This document shows, piece after piece, positions 1 to 9,429 of a stretch of DNA of 64,000 nucleotides (position 1 is its first letter; each line of letters starts with the position of its first letter). The DNA comes from JAFGHJ01 sp964606065 (GTDB lineage Bacteria > Hydrothermota > UBA3072): the NCBI GenBank assembly GCA_964606065.1, contig CAZSEX010000005.1, forward strand, positions 16,018 to 80,017, written 5' to 3'. Below the pieces are notes generated by a model. That model saw nothing but the letters and a program-made list of their open reading frames with translations. It ran no database searches and was not told where the DNA came from. Position numbers and translations under genes: made by a program.

Positions 1-364
1 TTACTCCCTCTTTGGTCGGTATTGGGTGCCCTGCTTTAATTACTTCAATCGGACCTATATCTTCCTTTGAAGATTCGTTCGTGGTAATCGCGCCTTGGGT
101 AATCTTATCCCCAAGAACATCGTAAAGGGCTTTTGCCATTCTGTAAGTCGCTTTCCCGCCGCCAATCACAAAAATATTATCTATTTCGGATAATCGAAAT
201 TCCTTGTCGGTTATTTTAAGTATATCTTTCTCTAATTTTACCGCTTTTTTTACGGCTGTTTCCGGCAAAGTTTCTTCAAGGGCGTATTCGAGAATATTTA
301 AAATATCTTTCCTTATTTTATGTGAATTTTTTGTTAACTCTGCGAAGTTTTTAATAAAACCCAT
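1..364 (-). CDS. Glycerate 2-kinase (DUF4147/MOFRL family), N-terminal part
   Basis: Reading the minus strand from the ATG at 362-364 gives 121 residues that run off the left edge of the window. Residues 67-75 carry the glycine-rich turn IFVIGGGKA, followed by MAKALYDVLGDKI and the AGHPIPTKEG segment, the order seen in the N-terminal DUF4147 domain of GckA-type glycerate 2-kinases, which phosphorylate D-glycerate to 2-phosphoglycerate. The C-terminal MOFRL domain lies outside the window, so the assignment rests on the N-terminal third. The first 55 bases of the gene and leader are repeated after the N gap; that second copy is an assembly duplicate, not a second gene. Confidence 0.82.
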   Translation of the reverse strand, partial: MGFIKNFAELTKNSHKIRKDILNILEYALEETLPETAVKKAVKLEKDILKITDKEFRLSEIDNIFVIGGGKATYRMAKALYDVLGDKITQGAITTNESSKEDIGPIEVIKAGHPIPTKEGV

Positions 365-370
365 CTAAAA

Positions 371-470
371 NNNNNNNNNNNNNNNNNNNNNNNNNNNNNN
401 NNNNNNNNNNNNNNNNNNNNNNNNNNNNNNNNNNNNNNNNNNNNNNNNNNNNNNNNNNNNNNNNNNNNNN
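371..470. other. Scaffold gap 1 (100 N)
   Basis: A run of 100 N. The 55 bases before it (316-370) are identical to the 55 bases after it (471-525), so the two contigs probably overlap by 55 bp and no sequence need be missing. Confidence 0.9.
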
Positions 471-525
471 TTTTATGTGAATTTTTTGTTAACTCTGCGA
501 AGTTTTTAATAAAACCCATCTAAAA

Positions 526-853
526 GAATCTGCCGTTAAGGCACAATGATACCGAGTTCAAACATCTCTATTTTCGGGTGATGTCGAAAAAAATAACATA
601 ATCTTCTTTTTTTCTGTGCTCTCCGTGCATATGTATGAGTAATTAGGTCTTAGGTCTTCGGTTTCAGGTTTTAGGAAAAAAAAATTTGTGCTATTTGTGT
701 GATTCGTTGTTTTTTGGGTTAGTTCGTTGGACTGTGGGGTAGTTGGTTTGGATTTTTTTAACCTTCCAACCACCCAACCATCTAACTTTCCAACAATTTC
801 AAATCTTTGTGCTCTTTGTGTACTCTGTGGTTCAAATTTCACAATTTGTGTAA
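526..853. repeat. Intergenic stretch with 9-nt-period repeats
   Basis: No gene is supported here. The stretch holds several words of the CTTTGTGGT-like family (for example around 617-630, 690-705 and 806-835) and a block of ACCTTCCAACC/ACCCAACCATC words around 760-800. A 94-codon open frame across it (558-842, minus) is only a translation of these repeats. Confidence 0.7.
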
Positions 854-3220
854 CTATCCCTTTTTAAAAACAAATTCACCGTCTTTCGCGTCGATCAATA
901 TTTTTTCGTTACCTATTTCGCCGTCTATTATTTTAAGAGATAAGGGTGTTTCTATAAACCTCTGAATGGTTCTCGCCAGGGGTCTGGCCCCGAAAGACTT
1001 ATCGTAACCCTTACCCGCGAGTAAATCTCTCGCCTCCTCCGTAATTTCTAAACTTATATCCGATTCTTTCAATCGTTCGGATAAATCCTGTATCATTATA
1101 TCAACAATCTCTTTTACCTGTTCCAGGTTGAGAGGTTTAAAAATAATTATGTCGTCGATTCTGTTAAGAAATTCGGGTCTCATCTTTAATCTAAGCTGTT
1201 CTGTAACTTTCTCTTCGAGTAAATCGTAGTTGTCAGCGAGATTCTGGATTACGTCGGACGCTATATTTGAGGTCATTATGTTTACCGTATTGGCGAAATT
1301 AACCGTCCTCCCTTTACCGTCTGTAAGTCTACCGTCATCCAGGATCTGCAGCAAAATATTAAAGGCTTCAGGATGAGCTTTCTCTATTTCATCATAGAGA
1401 ATCACACTGTAGGGTCTTTTACGCACCGCTTCCGTTAAATAACCTCCCTCTTCATATCCCACGTAACCCGGGGGAGCTCCTATAAGCCGCGCTATAGAAT
1501 GTTTCTCCATAAATTCACTCATATCTACTCTTATCAGAGCGTCTTCCGAGTCAAAAAGAATCCATGCCAGCACTTTAGCCAGTTCGGTTTTACCCACACC
1601 CGTAGGGCCTAAAAATATAAAAGAACCTATAGGTCTATCGGGATTTGAAATACCCGAACGAGCTCTTCTTATAGAATCCGCAACCGCTTTTACCGCGTAT
1701 TCCTGATTCACTATTCTTTTATGTATTTCCTCTTCCAGGTTGGTCAGTTTAGATTTCTCTTTCTCTAACATTTTACTCACCGGGATACCCGTCCAATCGG
1801 AAACAATGACCGCGATGTCCTCCTCGCCGATACTTTTACCACAAGGGTGATATTCAGCCCATTTTTCTTTTTCTCTTTCGTATTCCTGACGCAGTTTTTC
1901 TTCTTCCTCGATAATTTTACGCGCGCCCCGATGGTCTCCTTCTTCCGCCAGTTTCTTAGCTTCTTCCTGAAGGCTTTTTATTTTTTCTTCTTTCTTGTTT
2001 AAATCGCCGGGAACATCAGCTTTCTCGAGCTGAAGTTTCGCGCACGCTTCATCGAGAAGATCAATCGCCTTATCAGGCAGGTATCTGTCCGTTATATAAC
2101 GTTTAGACAGCTTTACCGAAGCTTCTATAGCATCGTCTTCTATTTCCACTCCGTGATATTTTTCATAGGATTCTTTCAAACCTCTTAAAATTTCTATAGA
2201 ATCCGCCACAGAGGGCTCATTCACCCATACGGGCTGAAACCTTCTTTCCAGAGCGGGATCTTTTTCTATATGTTTTCTGTACTCAGATATTGTAGTGGCA
2301 CCTATGGTCTTCATCGCTCCTCTGGCGAGAAAAGGTTTCATCATATTCGAAGCATCCATAGCCCCTTCCGCCGCGCCGGCTCCCACCACCGTATGGATCT
2401 CATCTATAAAAAGAATAAGCTCATCTTTTTTCTTTTCCAGTTCACCCATAATCGCTTTTAGCCTGTCTTCGAACTCTCCCCGAAATTTGGTGCCGGCTAT
2501 AAGCCCGGCGAGATCGAGCTCGAGAATTCTTTTGTTCTTAAGCAATTCCGGTACTTTTTTGCCTTTAATCCTCTGCGACAGACCTTCCACGATTGCCGTT
2601 TTACCCACACCCGCTTCTCCAATAAGAACAGGATTGTTTTTCGTCTTCCTTATCAAGATTTGCATAACTCTCTGAATTTCTTTTTCCCGGTCGATAACAG
2701 GATCTCCTTCTTCTTTCGTAAGATCACGGGTATATCTTTCGAGTATTTTGTATTTGCTTTCCGCATCGGGGTCTTCGATTCTTCCCTCACCCCTTACATT
2801 TTTCAAAGAAGAAAAAATCCTTTCCTTGCTTATCCCAAAATCAGAAAGAATCGCTCCGGCTTTCCCCGTATCGTCTGTCAGCGAAAGCAAAATATGCTCG
2901 GTCCCTATATACTTATCGTTCAACCTTCTCGCCTCTTCCCAGGCATTGTCCAGAGCTTTATTCGCCTGCGATGAAAGATATACCTGCACAGAACCGTACG
3001 CCTTTGGAATCTTTTCGAGCTCGTCCAATACTCGATTTTTTACCTGATCGGTGTTTAATTCCATATTCTCTATTAATTTCGGGACCACTCCTTCGGGATC
3101 GTCCAGCAATCCGTACAAAAGATGAAGAGGAGTCAACTCCGAATGATTGAATTTGGAAAGAGAAGATTGAGCTATCGAAAGGGCTTCCTTTGCTTTCTGG
3201 GTAAATTTGTCTTCTCTCAT
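854..3220 (-). CDS. clpC: ATP-dependent Clp protease ATP-binding subunit ClpC
   Basis: A 788-residue Hsp100 unfoldase that threads proteins into the ClpP protease or disaggregates them. Visible parts in order: two Clp_N repeats (about 5-145), AAA+ domain 1 with Walker A GEAGVGKT (201-208) and Walker B LFIDEIH, a short middle domain with a UVR-like coiled segment (about 410-460), AAA+ domain 2 with GPTGVGKTE near 540 and sensor ILYDEIEKAHPEA, and the C-terminal D2-small domain. The short middle domain and total length fit ClpC rather than ClpB. Its ATG overlaps the stop of the upstream OsmC-like gene (ATGA), so the two are translationally coupled. No clpP lies in the window. Confidence 0.93.
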   Translation of the reverse strand: MREDKFTQKAKEALSIAQSSLSKFNHSELTPLHLLYGLLDDPEGVVPKLIENMELNTDQVKNRVLDELEKIPKAYGSVQVYLSSQANKALDNAWEEARRLNDKYIGTEHILLSLTDDTGKAGAILSDFGISKERIFSSLKNVRGEGRIEDPDAESKYKILERYTRDLTKEEGDPVIDREKEIQRVMQILIRKTKNNPVLIGEAGVGKTAIVEGLSQRIKGKKVPELLKNKRILELDLAGLIAGTKFRGEFEDRLKAIMGELEKKKDELILFIDEIHTVVGAGAAEGAMDASNMMKPFLARGAMKTIGATTISEYRKHIEKDPALERRFQPVWVNEPSVADSIEILRGLKESYEKYHGVEIEDDAIEASVKLSKRYITDRYLPDKAIDLLDEACAKLQLEKADVPGDLNKKEEKIKSLQEEAKKLAEEGDHRGARKIIEEEEKLRQEYEREKEKWAEYHPCGKSIGEEDIAVIVSDWTGIPVSKMLEKEKSKLTNLEEEIHKRIVNQEYAVKAVADSIRRARSGISNPDRPIGSFIFLGPTGVGKTELAKVLAWILFDSEDALIRVDMSEFMEKHSIARLIGAPPGYVGYEEGGYLTEAVRKRPYSVILYDEIEKAHPEAFNILLQILDDGRLTDGKGRTVNFANTVNIMTSNIASDVIQNLADNYDLLEEKVTEQLRLKMRPEFLNRIDDIIIFKPLNLEQVKEIVDIMIQDLSERLKESDISLEITEEARDLLAGKGYDKSFGARPLARTIQRFIETPLSLKIIDGEIGNEKILIDAKDGEFVFKKG

Positions 3221-3651
3221 TTTACCTCCGTTTTATTTTGCCTGATCACTTCGAGTTTACCCTCTATCGGCACACTGTTTCCGAGCATGGCATGAATAGG
3301 ACAGTACTTTTTTGCGGACAGATCGATCGCTTTCTGTATCTTTGATTCCTCGGGATTATTCCCGTAAATAATATACTCGATTTTAATGTTTTTAAAAGTT
3401 TTTGGATGCTCTTCATATCTCTCCCCCGATATTTTAACTTCTATATCACTGTAATCCACTCTCATTTTATCTATGAGAGAAATCACATCCATTAAAGTAC
3501 AACTCCCCAGAGAAAAAAGCAGCATTTCCATGGGACTGGGCGCGGAATCGTGACCTCCGAGTTCCTTCCTGGTATCGATTATGATTTCGTGCCCGGAATC
3601 GTTTTTCCCTATCAATTTTAAGCCGTCTGCTTTTCTTATCTCTACCCTCAT
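3217..3651 (-). CDS. OsmC-like peroxiredoxin family protein
   Basis: A 144-residue OsmC/Ohr-fold protein. The family reduces organic hydroperoxides or related thiol-reactive compounds using two cysteines; here these are in LGSCTLMDV (Cys near 53) and KYCPIHAML (Cys near 118). The GGHDSAPSPMEMLL segment before the first cysteine is typical of the OsmC subgroup often called YhfA-like. It is the first gene of a two-gene unit with clpC, sharing an ATGA overlap, which suggests joint stress-linked expression. A promoter with TTGACA and TATATT sits so close upstream that the transcript should have a leader of only a few bases. The exact substrate cannot be told. Confidence 0.88.
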   Translation of the reverse strand: MRVEIRKADGLKLIGKNDSGHEIIIDTRKELGGHDSAPSPMEMLLFSLGSCTLMDVISLIDKMRVDYSDIEVKISGERYEEHPKTFKNIKIEYIIYGNNPEESKIQKAIDLSAKKYCPIHAMLGNSVPIEGKLEVIRQNKTEVK

Positions 3652-3661
3652 ACTTATTTAA

Positions 3662-3689
3662 AATATAGGTTTAATATCCTGTATGTCAA
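3662..3689 (-). promoter_or_regulatory. Promoter of osmC-like/clpC unit
   Basis: On the minus strand TTGACA (3684-3689), a 16-bp spacer and TATATT (3662-3667). The ATG at 3651 is 10 nt beyond the -10, so the predicted leader is about 3-5 nt: a near-leaderless mRNA. Confidence 0.65.
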
Positions 3690-3695
3690 CTATTT

Positions 3696-4748
3696 TCAAA
3701 AGGAAAAGAACATATCCATTCCCCAGTACTGTCTATCATAATAACCGTCAAACGTAATCCCTGTAACAGCCCAGAAAAATTTCACTTCAAGTATTTTTAA
3801 ACTCAATTCAAAATCCGATTTCTTATTATCATAAAAAGTGCTCCTGAATCCGGGAGTGATTTTTTTATCATAAAAAGAATATCCAAAATCCACTTCAAAA
3901 GCTCCGCTAAAAGAAGAGTTATCATAAGAATAATCGATAAAAGCTTTAAGGAAATCAGAGTTAAGAGCAAATAAGCAATTATCTTTTCCTATTTCCAAAT
4001 CTCCGTATCTCGATTTTAAACCCACTGCCGGATTCCTTGAAAGGATAAAATAAACCGACTCTTCCAGAGATAAAAGGTAAATAGGGGCTATATAAAAGTC
4101 TTCCACTTTAAAATCTTCATCGCCGAATAAACCTTTACCCACAAAATTTGCCATTACAAGGAAAATTGGATCTCTCGGTCGAAACAGATATGAAACGAAT
4201 TCTCTGTCGTCATGAGTCACGCCGACTCTCGCGTCTCCCAATTTTAAATAACCAAACCATTCATCCGAAGCTGTTTCAAAAAAAAGATAGTCACAATTTA
4301 AGGAAAAATTAAGGATATCTTCGTACGCCGCAGCAGAAATATGACTATTAAAAATAAAAGGTAAAAAAAAATTGCCATACCCCTTGAAACCGGTTTCCGG
4401 ACCTCCTCTCAAACCCAGAAAACCTCCGGAAAGACTCCCGTAACCGAGCTTTCTGTCGAAATGAAATTGAAGCAATTTGTAATCTCCGTTCATCACACGG
4501 AAATATGAATAAGGAATGCTGTCGTATTTTTCCCGTCCTGAAAGCAGAAAGAAATCCTCTTCACCAAGTATGGAACGGCTGATATACTTCTGAGTTTCAA
4601 ACTGCGCCAAAACACTATCACCGTAGGAATACAATCCAATGGAAGGGGGAGTATCAATCCAGACAAACTGACGAAAATCTTCTTTAGGTAAAGGGAACAT
4701 AATCAAAGGAAGTTGTATATATAAAAGCTGATAAGCTAAAAGGCCCAT
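3696..4748 (-). CDS. Hypothetical beta-strand-rich protein, possible outer-membrane barrel
   Basis: I do not recognise this 350-residue protein. It begins with a hydrophobic stretch (MGLLAYQLLYIQLPLIMF) that may be a signal sequence, and the rest is rich in aromatic residues in alternating patterns (FETQKYISRS, LQFHFDRKLGYGSL, FEVDFGYSFY), as in transmembrane beta strands. The chain ends in MDMFFSF; a terminal phenylalanine is a common mark of outer-membrane barrels recognised by BamA. It stands alone between clpC and the lspA operon, and no partner suggests its role. A DUF5723-like or capsule-assembly-like barrel are possibilities that cannot be tested here. Confidence 0.55.
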   Translation of the reverse strand: MGLLAYQLLYIQLPLIMFPLPKEDFRQFVWIDTPPSIGLYSYGDSVLAQFETQKYISRSILGEEDFFLLSGREKYDSIPYSYFRVMNGDYKLLQFHFDRKLGYGSLSGGFLGLRGGPETGFKGYGNFFLPFIFNSHISAAAYEDILNFSLNCDYLFFETASDEWFGYLKLGDARVGVTHDDREFVSYLFRPRDPIFLVMANFVGKGLFGDEDFKVEDFYIAPIYLLSLEESVYFILSRNPAVGLKSRYGDLEIGKDNCLFALNSDFLKAFIDYSYDNSSFSGAFEVDFGYSFYDKKITPGFRSTFYDNKKSDFELSLKILEVKFFWAVTGITFDGYYDRQYWGMDMFFSF

Positions 4749-5038
4749 AACTAAAATTTAGATTCGAAGAATCTAAGTTGAGTGGTTGAATCGTTGATTG
4801 GTTGAATTAAAAAATGGAAAAATAAACCTTTTAAAACTGTGCCCATCTATGTCCTAATAATCAATCCTTCGGATTGTTTGAATAGTTGAATTTAAAAATC
4901 TTTAAATAGTAAAAAACATGAAGTTGAGAGGGCAATTTGACCATTCGACTATTTTACAATTTGACTTGTTTCTCTACCTGACTCCTGATTTCGATATTCC
5001 CTTTTATAATTTCCCATTTTAATATTTAACTTTTACAT
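4749..5038. repeat. Intergenic family-B repeats, two copies
   Basis: Two short hairpins, AGATTC-gaa-GAATCT (4759-4773) and CAATCC-ttc-GGATTG (4862-4876), each followed by words like AGTTGAGTGGTTGAAT or TGAATAGTTGAATTTAAA. The block ends with a TTTGACCATTCGAC-type word at about 4926-4975. The same order recurs at 34843-34965. No gene is supported. Confidence 0.7.
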
Positions 5039-5539
5039 TTAAGGAGCCTCTGTCTCTTTATGCGAAGTGTCAATAAAAACATAATAAATGATAATCAGTA
5101 TTAATCCAATGGTTACAAAAGAATCCGCCACATTAAAAGTCGGCCAGCGCCATCTTCCCAAGCCCACATCGATAAAATCAATGACCTCCATGTAGAGTAT
5201 TCTATCCGTGAGATTCCCCAATGCCCCACCTATTATGAAAGACAGGCTTACCAGAAAAAATCTGTTATCAGCCTTAAAAAAAAGGAACATAACAAAAATA
5301 AAAGCTATTACCGTAAGCGAGGTGGAAATAACGGCTCCGCCAACTCTCAGTCCGAAAACAGAATTCGGATTTCGTATATATGTAAACTGCAAAAAATTAC
5401 CGATTATGTTTTTTGAATCACCGTAAAACATGGTCTTCATAATCCATCTCTTGGTTATCTGATCAAAAATAAGCACGGCAAGAGAAAGGGGTAAAAAGAA
5501 TAATTTTTGCTTAATGCTTACAATGTTTCTTTCTGCCAA
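5039..5539 (-). CDS. lspA: Lipoprotein signal peptidase (signal peptidase II)
   Basis: A 166-residue inner-membrane aspartic protease that removes signal peptides from diacylglyceryl-modified prolipoproteins. Four hydrophobic segments are visible (about 12-27, 67-87, 94-108, 140-157). The catalytic pair is Asp112 in GALGNLTDR and Asp139 in FNVADSF, and the NP box (RNPNSVFGL) is present. It is the last gene of the TPR-ileS-dksA-like-lspA operon; its start overlaps the end of the dksA-like gene by 22 bp. The ileS-lspA neighbourhood is a widely conserved pairing. The predicted lipoproteins elsewhere in the window are its likely substrates. Confidence 0.95.
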   Translation of the reverse strand: MAERNIVSIKQKLFFLPLSLAVLIFDQITKRWIMKTMFYGDSKNIIGNFLQFTYIRNPNSVFGLRVGGAVISTSLTVIAFIFVMFLFFKADNRFFLVSLSFIIGGALGNLTDRILYMEVIDFIDVGLGRWRWPTFNVADSFVTIGLILIIIYYVFIDTSHKETEAP

Positions 5540-5910
5540 GGGATCTTTTCTCTTTTTTCCGCGCAGGATTTACAGCATCTTGCGTATGGTATTGCCTTGA
5601 GTCTTTCTTTCCTTATCTGGCTGCCACAGTCTTCACAAAAACCATACTGTTTATCTACTATTTTTTGCAGAGCCGCATCGATGTCTTTCAGCTTCTGTGT
5701 AAGCTGATTCATTATATAAGAGTCTCTATCTATCCTACTCTCAACATCGGCAATATCAGCCATATGGGTAGGAAAAGGAGTGTTTTCCTCTCCGTTTTCC
5801 AGTGGATTGCCCTCGACTTTGGGCTCAAGGGCCCTTATTTCCTCGAGAACTTCTTCCCTCTCTTTTTCCAGCTTTCTTTCAAAATAACCGTAATCAATCT
5901 TCCAGGTCAA
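5518..5910 (-). CDS. TraR/DksA-family zinc-finger protein
   Basis: A 130-residue protein: a charged coiled-coil N-terminal half (YFERKLEKEREEVLEEIRALE), a middle helix with IDRDSYIMNQLTQKLKDIDAAL, and a C4 zinc finger, CEDCG near 94-98 and CCKSC near 114-118. DksA-type proteins insert into the RNA polymerase secondary channel and alter promoter choice during stringent response; the shorter TraR/YteA-like relatives share the finger. The coiled-coil tip acidic pair of true DksA is not clear, so I call it family level only. It sits between ileS and lspA with overlaps at both ends (17 and 22 bp), a common arrangement in many bacteria. Confidence 0.88.
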   Translation of the reverse strand: MTWKIDYGYFERKLEKEREEVLEEIRALEPKVEGNPLENGEENTPFPTHMADIADVESRIDRDSYIMNQLTQKLKDIDAALQKIVDKQYGFCEDCGSQIRKERLKAIPYARCCKSCAEKREKIPWQKETL

Positions 5911-8620
5911 AATCTCCTCCTTTTATAACTCTAATACATCTACCACAAAGGGATTCGAATTCATCGTCTTCACCGACATCCACAGAATACATCCAGCATC
6001 TCGAGCATTTCTTCCCTTCCGCTTTCTCAATTCCATAAGAACCTAATTTACCTTCGAACGAATATTTAGAATTTATCTTAGATACAAAACTCACTTCAGA
6101 TACAATAAAAATTTCTTTTAAATAACTTTTTAACTCTTTTAATTCCGGTAAATCGCTTCTTATAAGCACTTTCGCCTCGAGTGAATTTCCGATAAAAGCT
6201 TCTTCTTGAGCCGATTCCAGCACTTTGTGAAATTCATCTCTAACCTCAAGAATTTTCTCGAATTTTTTAACAAGGTTTTTATCCTCAATTGTTTCCGGAA
6301 CAGTCGCCGGAAAATCGGCAAGGAAAATAGATTCTTCTCCGAATAGTTCCCTCCAGACTTCCTCAGTCGTAAAAGATAAAATAGGAGAAAGTATCACGGT
6401 TAAATTTTTTGTCAATTCGTACAACACAGTCTGCGCGCTTCTCCTCTTCTTACCCTTTTTTGATTCGACATATAAACGATCTTTAATTATATCCAGGTAA
6501 AAAGAGGAAAGTGTACTTACTATAAAATCATAAACTTTTCTATATACTTTATGATAATAAAGGGATTTATAATCCTTATCCACTTCTCTGATAAGCTTAT
6601 TTAGTTTTATAAGAACATATCGATCTACAGGCAGTAATTCGTTTTTGTCCAGCAAATCTTTTTCTGTAAAATCGTTCATATTACCGAGCATAAATTTGAA
6701 ACTATTTCTTATTTTTCTGTAGGCATCCACCAATCTCTGCATAATTTCTCTCCCGTACTTAACGTCTACAGACCAGTTAACCGAAGAAATCCATAAGCGC
6801 AAAATATCGGCGCCGAACTCTTCCACGATTTCCGCAGGCGAGGTCACATTACCGAGAGATTTATGCATGGACTGCCCTTCATCATCGAGCATCCATCCAT
6901 GGGTAACGACTTTATCATAAGGAGCTCTGTCTTTTATCGCCAGCGAAAGCATCAAAGAAGAGTTAAACCATCCCCTGTGTTGATCAGGACCCTCCAGATA
7001 CATATTTGCCGGCCAGTCTTTCTCTTCTAAAGCTCCGAAAGAAGAAACACCTGAGTCAAACCACACATCGAGTATATCCGATCCCTTTTCCCATTCGGAC
7101 GAACCACACTTTTCGCATTTAAAACCTTCGCCTAAAATACTCTCAGGACCCAAGTCAAACCAGACATCAGCGGATTTCTCCCTGAATAAATCGGCAACCT
7201 TCATGATTATATCCTTATTTAAAACAGCTTTACCGCATTTCTTACAGAAAAAAGCGGGAATATTTACTCCCCATTTTCTCTGTCTGGAAATGCACCAATC
7301 GGGTCTGTCAGCGATTGCCGCCGACATTCTTTCCTTACTCTGAGGCGGATACCACTCGGTTTTCTCGACAATCTCCATGGCTTTTTTTCTTAAATCATTA
7401 TGATCTATGGAAATAAACCATTGTTCCGTGGCACGAAAGATCAACGGTGTTTTACATCTCCAGCAAATCGGGTAATTATGTTGAATTTTGCCGAGATGCA
7501 CTAAGTTACCCTTTTCCCTTAAAATATCGATCACTCTATTCGATGCTTCTTCGGTTGTCAACCCTTTAAAATCTTCCGCCTCCGAGGTAAACTTACCCTT
7601 TTCGTCGACAGGAGAATAAATGTCTAAACCGATTTCTTTTCCGAGAACGTAATCTTCCCTGCCGTGCCCCGGAGCGATATGAACGATTCCCGTACCTTCA
7701 TCCATTGTAACAAATTTAGCCGAATGAATAAATGATTGTCTGTTCTCGAAAGGATGTTTAAATCCAATCCCTTCAAAGTCCTTACCCCTGCGCTTTTCGA
7801 CAATCTTTAAATTATCATTCCATCCCGCCTTTTCCGCGCTTCTTTTAAGGAGATTCTCGGCTAAAAGAAATCTTCTGCCATCTTTTTCCGCTATCACGTA
7901 CATGAAATCGGGATGAACCGCCAGAGCGAGATTTGAAACTATCGTCCATGGGGTCGTAGTCCAGACCAACGCGTCGAAATTCTCACCTTTCATGGTAAAA
8001 ATCAATGATGGAGAATCCATCATTTTGTATTCGATTTCTGAAATAGCGAGCGCGGTTTCACAACTGGGGCACCAGTGCACGGGCATATAACCTCGATAAA
8101 CATAACCCTGCTCGACCACTCTGGAAAGAAGCTCCAATTCCATACCCTCATATTCGTTGCTCATGGTAATATAAGGATTATCCCAATCAGCCAGAACTCC
8201 AAGCCGCATAAAATCTTTTGCCTGTTCCTCGATCCACTTAGAGGCAAACTCTCTGCAACTTTTCCTTATAGCGAGAATATCGTCTCCTTCTTTAAAATTC
8301 TTTATCACGATATTTTCGATTGGCATACCGTGCGCGTCCCAACCGGGTCTATATGGCGCGTATAATCCTTTTAGCGTTTTGTACTTAACGGTAATATCCT
8401 TAATTATTTTATTCATTGCCTGACCGAGATGTATGTGGCCGTTAGCGTAAGGAGGGCCATCGTGTAAAACAAACTTATTCCCCTTTCTTCTCTTCTCCAG
8501 AGCTTTTTTATAAATTTCGTTCTTTTTCCAGAACTGGACAAATTCGGGTTCTCTCTCAGAGAGATCCGCCTTCATCGGAAAATCGGTACTTGGAAGATTA
8601 AGAGTGTTTTTAAGATTCAC
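5894..8620 (-). CDS. ileS: Isoleucine--tRNA ligase
   Basis: A 908-residue class I aminoacyl-tRNA synthetase charging tRNA-Ile. The HIGH-type motif is GHIHLGQ near residue 60 in the run HDGPPYANG, and the KMSKS motif appears as MHKSLGN near 590. The large CP1 editing domain (WTTTPWTIVSN, GTGIVHIAPGHG) lies between them. The anticodon-binding domain follows, then a C-terminal zinc module with CSRCW and CGRC, as in the bacterial eubacterial-type enzyme. Its end overlaps the next gene by 17 bp, and 16 bp separate it from the upstream TPR gene, so it is inside one operon. Length is normal for the bacterial family. Confidence 0.97.
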   Translation of the reverse strand: MNLKNTLNLPSTDFPMKADLSEREPEFVQFWKKNEIYKKALEKRRKGNKFVLHDGPPYANGHIHLGQAMNKIIKDITVKYKTLKGLYAPYRPGWDAHGMPIENIVIKNFKEGDDILAIRKSCREFASKWIEEQAKDFMRLGVLADWDNPYITMSNEYEGMELELLSRVVEQGYVYRGYMPVHWCPSCETALAISEIEYKMMDSPSLIFTMKGENFDALVWTTTPWTIVSNLALAVHPDFMYVIAEKDGRRFLLAENLLKRSAEKAGWNDNLKIVEKRRGKDFEGIGFKHPFENRQSFIHSAKFVTMDEGTGIVHIAPGHGREDYVLGKEIGLDIYSPVDEKGKFTSEAEDFKGLTTEEASNRVIDILREKGNLVHLGKIQHNYPICWRCKTPLIFRATEQWFISIDHNDLRKKAMEIVEKTEWYPPQSKERMSAAIADRPDWCISRQRKWGVNIPAFFCKKCGKAVLNKDIIMKVADLFREKSADVWFDLGPESILGEGFKCEKCGSSEWEKGSDILDVWFDSGVSSFGALEEKDWPANMYLEGPDQHRGWFNSSLMLSLAIKDRAPYDKVVTHGWMLDDEGQSMHKSLGNVTSPAEIVEEFGADILRLWISSVNWSVDVKYGREIMQRLVDAYRKIRNSFKFMLGNMNDFTEKDLLDKNELLPVDRYVLIKLNKLIREVDKDYKSLYYHKVYRKVYDFIVSTLSSFYLDIIKDRLYVESKKGKKRRSAQTVLYELTKNLTVILSPILSFTTEEVWRELFGEESIFLADFPATVPETIEDKNLVKKFEKILEVRDEFHKVLESAQEEAFIGNSLEAKVLIRSDLPELKELKSYLKEIFIVSEVSFVSKINSKYSFEGKLGSYGIEKAEGKKCSRCWMYSVDVGEDDEFESLCGRCIRVIKGGDFDLED

Positions 8621-8636
8621 TACGGCAGAAAATAAT

Positions 8637-9335
8637 TTAAGGCAAATCGAGATACATCTTCAGACTTTTATTATCCGGTTCCAATTCCAGAGCCTTTTTC
8701 CATATCTCTCTCGCCATTTCTTTATCGTCTTCTTTATAATAACAGAAACCCAGTTTCACTGCGGCAGGCACAAAGTCCCCGCTTCTTTTCAAAACCTCTT
8801 TCAAAGTTTCCTTCGCCGCTTCGTAATCGCCCTTCTTTATATACATTTCACCCAATAAAGTCCGAATATCGTGGAAATTAGGAGCGAATTTAAGAGCCTT
8901 TTCGAGTTCCTCTATCGACTCCTGGTGCCTGTCTATACTCGCGTACAAAATCGCGGCTTCCTTATGCACATTCGCAATTCTCGCCCTGACGGAAAATTCT
9001 ACTTTCTCCATCTCGGAGTCTCTTTCCATCTCAAGCTTTTCCGCCACTTCAAATTCTTTCGCAGCTTTCTCCATTTCACCCAACTGATTAAGAGTCAAAG
9101 CGTAATTTATATGTCCTTCAATATATTCAGGATTAAATTTAATCGCCTTTTCGAAATAATTTACAGCTTCCTTGTACCTTCCCGAAAGAGATAATGCCAC
9201 ACCCATTAAATTGTTAACATCCGGATAATCAGGATTCTTCTCCAATGCCTTCTGTAAGAAAAAAACGGCTTTCTGATAGCTTCCCTCTTCTATTAGCCTT
9301 TTCCCTTCTGTTAAAAATTCTTTTTCTTTAGCCAT
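8637..9335 (-). CDS. Tetratricopeptide-repeat protein
   Basis: A 232-residue protein made almost entirely of about six TPR units, recognised by the spacing of small and aromatic residues (for example GSYQKAVFFLQKALEKNPDYPD, GRYKEAVNYFEKAIKFNPEY, GDYEAAKETLKEVLKRSGDF). It has no signal peptide or membrane segment, so it is probably a cytoplasmic scaffold. It heads the operon with ileS, the dksA-like gene and lspA. TPR proteins bind partner peptides; nothing here shows which partner. The sequence resembles generic TPR proteins and no specific name is justified. Confidence 0.85.
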   Translation of the reverse strand: MAKEKEFLTEGKRLIEEGSYQKAVFFLQKALEKNPDYPDVNNLMGVALSLSGRYKEAVNYFEKAIKFNPEYIEGHINYALTLNQLGEMEKAAKEFEVAEKLEMERDSEMEKVEFSVRARIANVHKEAAILYASIDRHQESIEELEKALKFAPNFHDIRTLLGEMYIKKGDYEAAKETLKEVLKRSGDFVPAAVKLGFCYYKEDDKEMAREIWKKALELEPDNKSLKMYLDLP

Positions 9336-9358
9336 AATATCTCCTATTTTTCTCTATT

Positions 9359-9387
9359 CTAATATACAAATATTTCCTTTCTGTCAA
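9359..9387 (-). promoter_or_regulatory. Promoter of TPR-ileS-lspA operon
   Basis: Minus-strand TTGACA (9382-9387), 17-bp spacer and TATTAG (9359-9364). The ATG at 9335 is preceded by an AGGAGA ribosome-binding site, so this mRNA has a normal short leader. Confidence 0.55.
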
Positions 9388-9429
9388 GGGCAGTATTACT
9401 TTTATTTTAGAAATTTACAACCATATTTT

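Noticed and set aside
471..525. Second start of the glycerate kinase gene
   Set aside because: An exact 55-bp copy of 316-370 across an N gap; an assembly duplicate.
558..842. 94-codon minus-strand frame
   Set aside because: It is a translation of family-A intergenic repeats (EPQSTQRAQR, NHTNSTN) with no ribosome-binding site.
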